Source: Anaerolineae bacterium (GTDB taxonomy: Bacteria > Chloroflexota > Anaerolineae > DUEN01). From it: 15,557 bases of DNA. Below, piece by piece: positions 6,289 to 14,685 of the stretch. The translations under genes and the position numbers were made by a program. Numbering within the stretch: the first letter of the stretch is position 1; each line of letters starts with the position of its first letter. The notes under the pieces are model-generated. The model had not been told where the DNA came from. It saw only the letters and a list, made by a program, of their open reading frames with translations, and ran no database searches. The stretch lies in NCBI GenBank assembly GCA_021159845.1, contig JAGHDS010000258.1:1-15557 (forward strand). Direction: 5' to 3'.

Positions 6289-8265
6289 ATGCCACAGATT
6301 CAGCCCCAAAAGGCACTGGGACGCATCGACGCGATCGTCACCGTGCTGATCGTCAGCTGGAACGAGCTCTCCACCGAGGAACAGGAACAAGTAGAGGCGC
6401 TATACGAACAGATGCGGGAAGCGTACGCCGCAGCCCAATGGGACTTCCAGCAGGGCGAGGCGGTCGTAACCTTCCTGCAGGCGCTAGACGCTATGCCCGG
6501 CGTCCGAGCCCTAGTCGGACACCTGATCGACGAGACGAAAGGGCCAAAGACCCGAGGCGGAGCCGGTGACCCCGATCTCCTGGATCGATTGCCAGACCGA
6601 CTGGATCGCGGGATTCAGGGAGAGCCGGTGGGGCCGCCTGTGATGGCAGCTCCACCACCCAAACTGTGGGAATCCCCGGAGGCAGGGCCCCCTCATCTCT
6701 CGATGACCCGAGGCGAGGAGTCCCTGGAGGAAACAGCGGAGGCTCTCCACGAGAAGCCCACCCTGCTAACCCGCTATCCCAACCTGGATTGCCCGGATCA
6801 GGTGATCGTCAACGAGCGGTTTAGCCTGTTCGTCCAACTCCTGATCGAGGCACCGGAACCCGAGGCGGAAGCGATCACCATCGAGGACACCGGGGAACCA
6901 GAACACCCACCCGAGGTCGAGATCGTTGTGCGCGCCCGTGGCTTCGACATCGAAGGGAGCAACACCCGCACCATACAGGTCGACCGTGAGGACGACACCG
7001 AGGAACGATTTGTGCTCATTCCGCGCCGTCTAGGGGATCAGCAGATCCGAGTCGATTTCTACCAATTCGGCCGGCGGATCGGCACGATACGGCGCAACGT
7101 GCTCGTGGTGGAACATCTGGTCGAGGGCGAGACCCCGCAGCCAGAGGAACTCGCGGTCCTCGAGCTCCGAACCGCTCCAACGATCCCACCGCCGGATCTG
7201 GAGCTATGCGTGGAGCTGGATCGTCACGACAGCCGCACGCTATACTTTGAGCTCCACTCGACGAAGGAGAAGGTCGGGTACAACCACGCCAAGTTCGGTC
7301 AGGTAACCCTACAAGGGTCGCCGCTGGAGAAGATGCAGGCTGTGTACCAGGAGATGAGCCGGATGGCAGGCACCGCCCCATCCACACCGGAAGAGCGCGC
7401 CTACGCCGAACGACGGCTGGCGGCCATAGGCAATGAGCTGTGGGATGAGCTAATCCCTAACGAGCTCAAACGGGAGTACTGGCGGTTCAAGCGCCACGTG
7501 CACTCCATCCTGGTCACTTCTGATGAGCCATGGATGCCCTGGGAAATCATCAAGCCTTACCGCTATAACAACGAGGGAGAACGAGAGGACGAACCGTTCC
7601 TATGCCAGCAGTTCGCCATCTCACGATGGTTATCCGGGCCCGGTACGGCCGACCTTCTACCGGTAGGAGCAGCGCGACCCGTGGCTCCCAGTCGCATCAA
7701 CCTGCGATCCGTGCAAGAGGAGCTATCCTTCGTCGGGCAGCTCGATCAGCTCCGACCGGGGATCGTACCACTGGCGCCTTTCAGCGATCGGCTGCAAGTG
7801 CTGGATTGGCTGGAACACGGCGAGTTCTCGGTGTTGCACTTCGCCTGCCACGGCCAGTTCGACGCCACGCTCCCCAATGACTCGGCCATCACCCTGTCGG
7901 GCGGCCCGCTGCGCCCATCCGACATCCGGGCACGCTTCGGCGGACGACGGCCACGCCCGCTGATCTTCATCAACGCCTGCTACGGAGCCCGGGAGGAGTT
8001 CAGCTTCACCGGACTGGGCGGCTGGGCCAGCCGTCTGGTCAAGGACGCCCGGGTGGGGGCGTTCATCGGCGCCATGTGGGAGGTCAACGACGCCCTGGCC
8101 TTACAATTCGCCCGGCGTTTCTACAAGGCGCTGTTGCAGGAGAACCATATCATCTCCGACGCGTTCCGGCTGGCCCGGGAGGAGATCCGTCAGGCAGCGC
8201 CGTACAACTCGACGTGGCTGGCCTACGTGTTGTACGCCGACCCCGAAGGCCGTATGCAAGAGTGA
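6289..8265 (+). CDS. CHAT-domain cysteine peptidase with long N-terminal sensor-like region
   Basis: This is a predicted caspase-like peptidase of the CHAT family. ATG 6289 is chosen because AAAGGAG (6274-6280) lies 8 nt upstream; an ATG at 6256 inside the C11 gene is unlikely. The protein has 658 residues. Residues ~1-85 are a compact helical region, ~86-155 a Pro/Gly/acidic linker, and ~156-280 a beta-rich region ending in RVDFYQFGRRIGTIRRNVLV, perhaps immunoglobulin-like. The CHAT domain fills about 300-658: WMPWEIIKPYR (~415), catalytic His521 in LHFACHGQF, catalytic Cys564 in FINACYGA, then GAMWEVND (~594). Both active-site residues are intact. CHAT proteins often work in cell death, gasdermin activation or CRISPR-linked proteolysis. 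The N-terminal part may sense a trigger or bind a partner; I recognise no named domain there. It is probably co-transcribed with the C11 gene. Confidence 0.85.
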   Translation: MPQIQPQKALGRIDAIVTVLIVSWNELSTEEQEQVEALYEQMREAYAAAQWDFQQGEAVVTFLQALDAMPGVRALVGHLIDETKGPKTRGGAGDPDLLDRLPDRLDRGIQGEPVGPPVMAAPPPKLWESPEAGPPHLSMTRGEESLEETAEALHEKPTLLTRYPNLDCPDQVIVNERFSLFVQLLIEAPEPEAEAITIEDTGEPEHPPEVEIVVRARGFDIEGSNTRTIQVDREDDTEERFVLIPRRLGDQQIRVDFYQFGRRIGTIRRNVLVVEHLVEGETPQPEELAVLELRTAPTIPPPDLELCVELDRHDSRTLYFELHSTKEKVGYNHAKFGQVTLQGSPLEKMQAVYQEMSRMAGTAPSTPEERAYAERRLAAIGNELWDELIPNELKREYWRFKRHVHSILVTSDEPWMPWEIIKPYRYNNEGEREDEPFLCQQFAISRWLSGPGTADLLPVGAARPVAPSRINLRSVQEELSFVGQLDQLRPGIVPLAPFSDRLQVLDWLEHGEFSVLHFACHGQFDATLPNDSAITLSGGPLRPSDIRARFGGRRPRPLIFINACYGAREEFSFTGLGGWASRLVKDARVGAFIGAMWEVNDALALQFARRFYKALLQENHIISDAFRLAREEIRQAAPYNSTWLAYVLYADPEGRMQE

Positions 8266-8319
8266 AAGGGAATCGTCCGAACCCGGGGGACGAGGTGATG
8301 ATGTCCAAACATCGGCCCA

Positions 8320-8832
8320 TCATTCCTCGCCGACCTGTCCCTCCAAATCGATCTTCTCCGCGTCGATGACCTCGTTCGTCGGAGGCTCTCCCGGCTCTTT
8401 GTGCTCCGGCGGCCACGGGAAGTGTTGCAAAGCAACGCCAGCCTGGGCCAGGAAGGACCGTGAGTAGCTGTCCGGGTAATCCCCCGCGTAGACAACACGC
8501 ACGATGCCCGCGTTGATGATCATCTTCGCACAGGTCAAGCAGGGCTGGTGGGTAACGTACATGGTTCCCCCCAGGACGCTCACCCCATACCTGGCAGCCT
8601 GGATGATCGCGTTCTGCTCAGCGTGAAGTGTGCGCACACAGTGCCCGTTGACCATCAGGTGCCCCACCTCATCGCAGTGAGGCAATCCGGACGGCGCACC
8701 GTTATACCCGGTGGTCAGGATGCGCCGGTCCTTGACGATGATGGCGCCCACATGCGCCCTATCACACGTGCTGCGCTTCGCCACCTCGAAAGCGATGCCC
8801 ATAAAATACTCATCCCAAGACGGCCTGGTCAT
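8320..8832 (-). CDS. dCMP/cytidine deaminase family protein (ComEB-like)
   Basis: A zinc-dependent deaminase, most likely converting dCMP to dUMP for thymidylate synthesis. The zinc and catalytic motifs are complete: LHAEQNA with His70 and the proton-shuttling Glu72, and PCLTC with Cys98 and Cys101. TGYNGAPSGLPHCDE (40-54) is the nucleotide-binding loop typical of dCMP deaminases, and extra Cys and His residues (C23, C53, H64, C65) suggest a second zinc site as in phage T4 deaminase. At 170 aa it is slightly longer than usual, with an acidic tail (~142-170). ATG 8832 follows AAGGAG with a 6-nt gap. It converges on the CHAT gene, 54 bp apart, with no clear terminator between. A weak promoter (TTGAGT, 18 bp, TATGCC on the minus strand) may lie just upstream. 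The family is certain; dCMP as substrate is likely. Confidence 0.92.
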   Translation of the reverse strand: MTRPSWDEYFMGIAFEVAKRSTCDRAHVGAIIVKDRRILTTGYNGAPSGLPHCDEVGHLMVNGHCVRTLHAEQNAIIQAARYGVSVLGGTMYVTHQPCLTCAKMIINAGIVRVVYAGDYPDSYSRSFLAQAGVALQHFPWPPEHKEPGEPPTNEVIDAEKIDLEGQVGEE

Positions 8833-8880
8833 CGATCACTCCTTCCCTCTGCCGACGGCATAGGATCGGTCAAACCTGAT

Positions 8881-8894
8881 ACTCAACGATGAGT
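8881..8894. promoter_or_regulatory. Inverted repeat upstream of the deaminase gene
   Basis: ACTCA-ACGA-TGAGT is a perfect 5-bp inverted repeat about 49 bp before the deaminase start. It overlaps the weak candidate -35 (TTGAGT on the minus strand) and could be a regulator site. It may also be chance. Confidence 0.2.
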
Positions 8895-8896
8895 GG

Positions 8897-8929
8897 ACAA
8901 AAACAACGAGGGGCACCCACACGGCCTCG
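8897..8929 (-). terminator. Probable intrinsic terminator after the DksA-like gene
   Basis: On the minus strand, CGAGGC (8929-8924) pairs with GCCCCTCG (8914-8907) with a 2-nt bulge, followed by the T-rich TTGTTTTTGT (8906-8897). It is about 73 bp after the DksA-like stop and would separate that transcript from the deaminase gene. Confidence 0.45.
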
Positions 8930-9001
8930 AGTGGATAGCCCCAACATCCCCACAAACCCTATCGCCTACCTCGCGCATCACACACGGCCGGCCGGGGGAT
9001 C

Positions 9002-9388
9002 TCACCGAATCGTCGGCGGCCGATAGATTCCACGCTTAATGAGCTTCTCTACCTCACGCTGGCACTCCAAACACAACGTGGCATCGGGCTTCACCTTCAG
9101 CCGCTCTGGGTCGATGGGACGGCCACAGCGCTCGCAGATGCCATATTTGCCCTTATCCAGTGCCCTCAGCGCCACCTGGATCGACTTCAACTTGCGTTCC
9201 AATGCGGCCAACAGCGCCGCGCTTTTCTCCCGCTCGATCAGATCCGGATCGCCCTCCTCGGCGTCTATATCCACCTCACCTTTCAGGGACTCCTTCAGCA
9301 TCTCGATGTCCTGTAGCACCTGGTCACGTTCTGCCTCCAGGCGCTTCCGTTCCTCCTGCATATCCACAACTTTTTTCTCCGCGCACAT
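9002..9388 (-). CDS. TraR/DksA family zinc-finger protein
   Basis: A 128-aa protein of the DksA/TraR type, which bind in the secondary channel of RNA polymerase and change promoter response. Residues ~10-78 form a long helical, charged coiled coil (EERKRLEAERDQVLQDIEML is part of it). The C-terminal C4 zinc finger is complete: CERC (Cys85, Cys88) and CLEC (Cys106, Cys109), with the family signature GICERCGRPIDPERL. The acidic tip sequence DIDAEEGDPD differs from the DxxDxA tip of E. coli DksA, so the effect on polymerase may differ. ATG 9388 follows GAGGTGG at a short distance; ATG 9361 within the frame is an alternative. It has its own strong promoter at 9478-9506 and a probable terminator. 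The regulated genes are unknown. Confidence 0.88.
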   Translation of the reverse strand: MCAEKKVVDMQEERKRLEAERDQVLQDIEMLKESLKGEVDIDAEEGDPDLIEREKSAALLAALERKLKSIQVALRALDKGKYGICERCGRPIDPERLKVKPDATLCLECQREVEKLIKRGIYRPPTIR

Positions 9389-9477
9389 GGTTCCACCTCA
9401 TCAGCCCGACAACCGGTGTCGAGCATTTCTGGCGCCCAATACAGCGACCGAATCCCGGTGACAAGAAATTGCATCCC

Positions 9478-9506
9478 CTTATACCAGGTTTCAACAGGGA
9501 AGTCAA
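9478..9506 (-). promoter_or_regulatory. Strong promoter of the DksA-like gene
   Basis: On the minus strand, -35 TTGACT (9506-9501) and -10 TATAAG (9483-9478) are separated by 17 bp; each matches the consensus at five of six positions. The leader is about 80 nt. The heptad repeat array begins only 10 bp upstream of the -35. Confidence 0.8.
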
Positions 9507-9515
9507 GAGCCAAAT

Positions 9516-9639
9516 GCAGCAGTTAGCAGGCAGCGATCAGCCGAGCCAATAGCCAGCAGAATCGCCCCGCTGCTATCTGCTGTCGGCTACCGGCTAACGG
9601 CTTACTGCTACCAGCTGCCGGCTATCGGCTAATCGCTAA
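9516..9639. repeat. Two facing arrays of degenerate 7-bp repeats
   Basis: On the plus strand, 9570-9639 divides exactly into ten heptads of the form NNGCTNN: ctgctat, ctgctgt, cggctac, cggctaa, cggctta, ctgctac, cagctgc, cggctat, cggctaa, tcgctaa. The left side (9516-9543) divides into four heptads of the reverse complement type (gcagcag, ttagcag, gcagcga, tcagccg), with less regular copies to 9560. The two sides can pair as a large imperfect hairpin with its apex near 9561-9569. The array fills the divergent region between the DksA-like gene and the Asp-box protein gene, and no gene is visible here. It resembles the heptanucleotide short tandem repeats known from cyanobacteria. Confidence 0.75.
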
Positions 9640-9662
9640 TCAATTGGGAAGACCCGGCGGAT

Positions 9663-9691
9663 TTGCGCGAACACCCGGCCCAAGCTATGAT
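9663..9691 (+). promoter_or_regulatory. Promoter of the three-gene envelope operon
   Basis: A -35 TTGCGC (9663-9668, three of six matches) and a -10 TATGAT (9686-9691, five of six) are separated by 17 bp. Transcription would start near 9698. This rules against starts at TTG 9663 or ATG 9687 for the downstream gene and supports ATG 9744. Confidence 0.6.
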
Positions 9692-9743
9692 AGCGTACCG
9701 TAAACAAACTGGCATCTCTTCTCCCAATGATAGGGGTCAAATC

Positions 9744-12599
9744 ATGCCTCCGATACGGCATATCTGGCTGTGGGGTTCACTCATCATCTTGCTGGCCCTC
9801 AGCGGCGCACAAGATGTCCACGCAGCGACCTCCACCGAGCCTCCCATCTACCCCATCAACTTTCCCTACGGCTCCGTCGCAGCGCTCACTCAAGACCCAA
9901 CACACCCGGACGAGCTTTGGGCCATCATCCAGGTCACCACGCCACAACGCAGGATGACAGCCCTCTACCGAACAACAGACGGTGGCCAAAGCTGGCAGGC
10001 TGCCGGCAACGACCTGAGCTGGCTCCAATTCACCACCCTGCGCATTACCCCATCGGGAACGTTCCTCCTGGGAACCAACGAGGGACTTTATCGGCGATCT
10101 GGCCTCAACAGCGTATGGACGCGCGTACCACTGGAAACCAGCACGAGTACCCCCGACACCACTGCCTGGCCCACGCACGGTATGACGATCCGCCAGGTCC
10201 TTCTGCCACAGGCCGCCCCCAACCGTATGTACGTGATCGCAAGCGAGAATCAGAAATACCCGCGACACTGGCTATTTCGGAGCCAAGATGGCGGTCAGAG
10301 CTTCGAACGCTTCCTCATTCAGGAATTCGGCACCGGCCCCGGCAGCGGCCTCGGCCGGGTACTGGTTGATCCCACCAACCCGGAGACGTTATATGCCGCC
10401 ACTCGCGGCGGTGTGCTCACCAGCACAGACGGCGGCGAAAGCTGGATGCCCGGCGGGCTCGACCCATCCCTAACTGAGGGTATGACAGCCCTCGCCGCAC
10501 AGCCGGACAAGCCCAACCACCTCCTGGCCATCCGCTCCGTCCGAGACGACCGGGGTATCCACCTGGCACTGGCGCAGAGCCAGGACGGCGGTCGTACGTG
10601 GTCCGAATCCGTAACGCCGCTACCCGGGGGAACCCGCCCACTCGACCTGCTCGCTACCCCCGACGGCGAACTCATCCTAGCAACAGACCTGGGCGTGTTC
10701 ATCGGCTCAGCGGATGGTAAGTCATGGCAACCAGCGGATGGCGATCTCAGCGCGATGGGCGCGTATCAGCTCCTACCCGACGCCACGCAGCCGGATGTCA
10801 TCTGGGCAGCCACCCCCGCTGGGGTGTATCGATGTCAGGTAAGCTCAGCTAGCTGTACCCCTCGCAGCACAGGTCTTCCACCCACCGGGCAGGTCCAGGC
10901 GCTATTCACCACACCAGAGGAGCCCGATACCTGGCTAGCTGCGATGGGTTGGGATGGCGCTGAACTCTCCCCGCCGGCAATATTCCGTACTACCGATGGT
11001 GGCCAAAGCTGGCGAGGAATCCCATTCCCCACGCACTCACGGGTCACAGCATTTGCCCAAGTCCCCAAACCCGGCGGGAGGCTGTACGCCGCCACAGGCC
11101 ACGGGATATGCTGGAGCGATGACCTCGGCCGATCGTGGGCTGGCTGCACGTTGTCCGACCATAGCGTCCAACAAGTGGCTGTCGGGGCGGACGGGGCCAT
11201 CTACGCCGCCACGTACATCAGCGGGCTATACCGCTCCACCGACGGCGGCGAGACCTGGTCACCAATCGGGTTCGAGAGTCAAAACATCAGCGCCATGCTC
11301 CTGCGCCCAGACGGGCTGTACGTCGTCGTGCAAGGGGACGAGCCAGGACTGTATCGCACACAGGACGACGGCCGAAACTGGCAGAAGCTGAGCTGGCCGG
11401 GCGAACCAGGCGTCGCCATTACACAGCTCGCTGGGAACCGACAAACGCTGATCGCGGCCGTCGACGGTCAGGGGTTACACATCAGCCAAGACGGCGGCAT
11501 CACCTGGGAAAGAGCTCAAGGCCCTCCTCCCAATGCTACCTTCAATACCCTCTGGGTGGACCCGCGCACACCCGAGCGAGTCTTCGCCGCCCGTAAAGAA
11601 GCCGGGTTGTGGGTCAGCCATGATGGCGGCCTCACCTGGCAACTCACAGGGGACACCCTGGGAGACAATCGGGGGACCGTCCTGGCGGCCGACTATCATA
11701 CCGCTAACGGGCTGCTCGTCGCCACCGCCCGGGCGGGACTATGGGCCAATGACCGAGGTGAACGGAAGCAACCGCCACTCGAGGAGCTGGACGCACGTAT
11801 CGAGATCGTCTGGCCGCACGGCGGGGCCCCCGTCGCTCAGGCGACGCAGGCGAACCTGAGCCTACGCCTGTTCCGCCCGAACAGCCTGGAGCCGATCCCA
11901 TGCGGGTGGAAGGGAGCCGTGGAAGTATGGGAGGCGCGCGATAGCGAGCCGGCTCATCTCCTCGCCCATGCGCTCCGCCGCCAGCTTGGAGACGCGCTCA
12001 CCGCCCTGTGGGACGTCAACGACATCAACGTGAGCCACGCCCAACAGCCAAAGGGCAAACTGTACTTTCTGGCCCGAGTCCCCGGCATACGAACCCACAC
12101 CAGCATGTGGGCCCACGCCTCAGATCCACGCACCTACTACCCAGAGCCGCCCCATCCCACGGCGATGGCGACATCCATGCCGAAGGACACCCTCGATGCC
12201 CGCATATTGGTCGTCTGGCCCCACGACATCACCGGTCGGCCTCGACCCGTCCAGGAGGCCGATCTGGCCAACATCCGGGTTGGACTCTACCAGCCGGGCA
12301 CCCTCATCGCCATCCCCCCCAACCCCGACCTCACCGTACGGCTTATCGGAGCGCTCGACAACGGCATCGGACGGACGGTGGGGATTGGGCACATGCGCAT
12401 CGTATCCGACGGCATCACCTACCCCGTTTGGGAGTTCGACAATGTGGACGTGAGCGCGGCGCGGTCGCCGCACATGCACTGGGCATTTTGGATCGAAGTA
12501 GAAGGCTACAAAACCCGTTCCAATGTATGGGTGCACGGCGTAGATGCCCGCACGCAGTTCCCGCTGATGGATCAGCCCATCGTCGGCTGCCGGCCGTGA
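9744..12599 (+). CDS. Secreted Asp-box (BNR/sortilin-like) beta-propeller protein
   Basis: A 951-aa exported protein. ATG 9744 begins a classical signal peptide: basic start MPPIRH, hydrophobic core WGSLIILLAL and a VHA cleavage site at residue 27. Residues ~30-675 hold about ten Asp-box motifs of the form S-x-DGG-x-T/S-W, for example TTDGGQSW, STDGGESW, SQDGGRTW, STDGGETW and SHDGGLTW. These fold as blades of one or two beta-propellers, as in sortilin, sialidase and YCF48-like proteins. They bind ligands or act as scaffolds, and I see no catalytic residues that would make it an enzyme. Residues ~683-800 and ~818-951 are two copies of one domain starting DARI-x-VWPH and containing W-D/E-x-N/D-D/N-V/I-x-V-S. 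I do not recognise this domain. The gene heads an operon with a peptidase 34 bp downstream. Role at the cell surface is inferred. Confidence 0.8.
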   Translation: MPPIRHIWLWGSLIILLALSGAQDVHAATSTEPPIYPINFPYGSVAALTQDPTHPDELWAIIQVTTPQRRMTALYRTTDGGQSWQAAGNDLSWLQFTTLRITPSGTFLLGTNEGLYRRSGLNSVWTRVPLETSTSTPDTTAWPTHGMTIRQVLLPQAAPNRMYVIASENQKYPRHWLFRSQDGGQSFERFLIQEFGTGPGSGLGRVLVDPTNPETLYAATRGGVLTSTDGGESWMPGGLDPSLTEGMTALAAQPDKPNHLLAIRSVRDDRGIHLALAQSQDGGRTWSESVTPLPGGTRPLDLLATPDGELILATDLGVFIGSADGKSWQPADGDLSAMGAYQLLPDATQPDVIWAATPAGVYRCQVSSASCTPRSTGLPPTGQVQALFTTPEEPDTWLAAMGWDGAELSPPAIFRTTDGGQSWRGIPFPTHSRVTAFAQVPKPGGRLYAATGHGICWSDDLGRSWAGCTLSDHSVQQVAVGADGAIYAATYISGLYRSTDGGETWSPIGFESQNISAMLLRPDGLYVVVQGDEPGLYRTQDDGRNWQKLSWPGEPGVAITQLAGNRQTLIAAVDGQGLHISQDGGITWERAQGPPPNATFNTLWVDPRTPERVFAARKEAGLWVSHDGGLTWQLTGDTLGDNRGTVLAADYHTANGLLVATARAGLWANDRGERKQPPLEELDARIEIVWPHGGAPVAQATQANLSLRLFRPNSLEPIPCGWKGAVEVWEARDSEPAHLLAHALRRQLGDALTALWDVNDINVSHAQQPKGKLYFLARVPGIRTHTSMWAHASDPRTYYPEPPHPTAMATSMPKDTLDARILVVWPHDITGRPRPVQEADLANIRVGLYQPGTLIAIPPNPDLTVRLIGALDNGIGRTVGIGHMRIVSDGITYPVWEFDNVDVSAARSPHMHWAFWIEVEGYKTRSNVWVHGVDARTQFPLMDQPIVGCRP

Positions 12600-12633
12600 C
12601 ATACCACTTTCCAAGGGAAGGGGAACAAAGTTC

Positions 12634-14676
12634 ATGAACAGAGAGGGAAACACCGCATCTCGTCCACATCGGACGCTCATCATCGCGATCATCGTCGCAC
12701 TGGTCACGCTGTGCTGCTGTTTCACGACATTTCTCGCTACAAGCGGCGTGGTCCTGTGGACCACGCGCCACACGAGCTCGACCGCAGCGCCCTCCCCGTG
12801 GGCCCATCCGACTGAGCCAGCCCCCTATCCCATTGGCACGCCCACGCCTCAGGCAACGCCCATCCCCACGCGTCCGCCCACCGAGACGGAGCGCCAACTG
12901 GAGCGCGTCCTCGTGCCCACGCGTGACCTGCGCGATCTCGCCGAGCGGCTGGAGCCCGGCATCGGCGAGATTCCCCCCACGGTAAATCCCACACCGCCGA
13001 GCTACCAGGTAGGCGATCGGGCGAAGTTCTGGGTCAGCAACACCGACACAGACGAGCACTTCCAGATCGAAGCGGAGCTGCAGTACATCACCCCTCATGT
13101 ATACATGTGGGTAGAGGTTGGCGCCAAGGTCAACCAGGACGACCTGGAACAGGCGGCCGACCGGTTCGAGAACAAGATATACCCCACCGACCGGGAATTC
13201 TTCGGCTCCGAATGGACGCCGGGGGTGGACAACGACCCACACCTGACCATCCTGCACGCTCACGGGCTCGGCGACCACATCGCGGGTTACTACTCCTCGG
13301 CCGATGAGGTATCCCACCTGGCCCAGCGGTACTCCAACGAGCGCGAGATGTTCTACATCAACCTTGACAACGTCCGCCCGGGGACGGATTTCTACGACAG
13401 CGTGCTGGCTCACGAGTTCCAACACATGATCCACTGGTACAATGACCGCAACGAGGAGACCTGGGTAAACGAGGGGTTCTCCGAACTGGCGGCTATGCTG
13501 AACGGCTTCACGAGCGGCAGGGCGGATCGACTATATACGGACGAGCCGGATACACAGCTCACCACCTGGTCCGATGATCCGGGCGGAAACGGGGCTCACT
13601 ATGGAGCGTCCTTCCTCTTCATGGATTACTTCCTGGAGCGCTTCGGAGAAAGTCTGACGAAGGCGGTAATCGCGTCGCCCGCCAATGGCATTATCGGGTT
13701 CAACGACGCGCTGGCCGCAGCCAGCCGACCGGAACGGTTCGACGACATCTTCGCCGATTGGTTGATCGCCAACTACCTGGATGACCCGTCGATCGGCGAC
13801 GGGCGATATGGCTACAGGCTCTACCACCCCCACTCCGTTGCTATGGACGAACGATATCGCTCCTACCCGGTCCAACGTGAGAGCACCGTACAGCAATACG
13901 CGGCCGACTACGTGCTCCTCCAGGGCAAGGGCGACGTGGTCATCCACTTCCAGGGGGCGACGACCACACGGCTGGCCGATACCCAGGCGCACAGCGGGCG
14001 ATTCGCCTGGTGGGCGAACCGAGCGGACGACAGCGACAGCCGACTGACGCGAGAATTCGACCTGACAGGCGTCACGCAGGCCACGCTGAAGATGTGGCTA
14101 TGGTATGATCTGGAGGATAAGTACGACTACGCCTACGTGGAGGTCTCTATCGACGGCGGCAAGGCGTGGACGATACTACCCGGCAAGTATACGACCGACG
14201 AGAACCCCACAGGCAACTCCTTTGGGCCCGGATATACGGGAAAGAGCGGAGGCGGCGATGTCCCGCGCTGGGTGTTAGAGGACATCGACCTCACGCCATA
14301 CACCGGGCAGAAGGTGCTCATCCGCCTGGAGTACATCACCGATGACGCGGTGAATTACCCCGGCATCTTCGTGGACGACATCTCCATCCCCGAGATCGGC
14401 TATGACGAGGACTTCGAAACGGGCGACGGAGGATGGATTCCCGAGGGATGGATTCGCACGGATAACCGCATCAACCAACGCTGGCTGGTACAGGTCATCG
14501 AGAAGTCTCGCCACGACGTGTCGGTACGCCGGATGGCTGTAGGACCGGACGGTACGGGGATGATCACAGTGGATGGGTTGGGGCGCGATGGCAAGTCAGC
14601 CGTGCTGGTCATCAGCGCGCTGGCCCCGGCCACAACAGAGGTGGCGCCGTATGCATACACGATCGAGCCGCGCTAG
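12634..14676 (+). CDS. Membrane-anchored HEXXH metallopeptidase (M30/immune inhibitor A-like)
   Basis: A 680-aa predicted zinc endopeptidase held outside the cytoplasmic membrane. Residues 14-42 are one hydrophobic anchor containing an unusual LCCCF cluster. A Pro/Thr-rich spacer follows (~47-90), then a helical and beta region to ~240. The active site is HEFQHMIHW, with zinc ligands His260 and His264 and catalytic Glu261; Glu280 in WVNEGFSEL is the likely third ligand, as in gluzincins such as hyicolysin (M30). From ~440 onward a beta-rich region resembles the MAM-like domains of immune inhibitor A peptidases (SGRFAWWANR, VEVSIDGGKAW, FVDDISIPEIGYDEDFETGD). The start ATG 12634 follows GGAAGGGG at about 10 nt. 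It lies 34 bp after the propeller gene and 9 bp before a CPBP peptidase gene. The substrate may be the propeller protein or an external protein; neither is shown. Confidence 0.8.
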   Translation: MNREGNTASRPHRTLIIAIIVALVTLCCCFTTFLATSGVVLWTTRHTSSTAAPSPWAHPTEPAPYPIGTPTPQATPIPTRPPTETERQLERVLVPTRDLRDLAERLEPGIGEIPPTVNPTPPSYQVGDRAKFWVSNTDTDEHFQIEAELQYITPHVYMWVEVGAKVNQDDLEQAADRFENKIYPTDREFFGSEWTPGVDNDPHLTILHAHGLGDHIAGYYSSADEVSHLAQRYSNEREMFYINLDNVRPGTDFYDSVLAHEFQHMIHWYNDRNEETWVNEGFSELAAMLNGFTSGRADRLYTDEPDTQLTTWSDDPGGNGAHYGASFLFMDYFLERFGESLTKAVIASPANGIIGFNDALAAASRPERFDDIFADWLIANYLDDPSIGDGRYGYRLYHPHSVAMDERYRSYPVQRESTVQQYAADYVLLQGKGDVVIHFQGATTTRLADTQAHSGRFAWWANRADDSDSRLTREFDLTGVTQATLKMWLWYDLEDKYDYAYVEVSIDGGKAWTILPGKYTTDENPTGNSFGPGYTGKSGGGDVPRWVLEDIDLTPYTGQKVLIRLEYITDDAVNYPGIFVDDISIPEIGYDEDFETGDGGWIPEGWIRTDNRINQRWLVQVIEKSRHDVSVRRMAVGPDGTGMITVDGLGRDGKSAVLVISALAPATTEVAPYAYTIEPR

Positions 14677-14685
14677 GGGCCAGAC

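Noticed and set aside
8298..8369. A 23-codon plus-strand frame after the CHAT gene (MMSKHRPIIPRR...)
   Set aside because: It overlaps the 3' end of the deaminase gene on the other strand, has only a weak GAGG before it, and its Arg/Pro-rich sequence is typical of shadow frames in GC-rich DNA.
9516..9639. Possible CRISPR array
   Set aside because: The unit is 7 bp without spacers and varies in sequence, so it is a short tandem repeat and not a repeat-spacer array. No cas genes are present.
9663..9743. Extended N-terminus of the Asp-box protein from TTG 9663
   Set aside because: The added residues overlap the -35 and -10 elements and would bury the signal peptide; ATG 9744 starts exactly at the signal peptide.
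12415..13434. A 339-codon minus-strand open frame
   Set aside because: It runs antisense across the junction of the propeller and metallopeptidase genes, whose motifs are clear; it has no recognisable domain or ribosome binding site.
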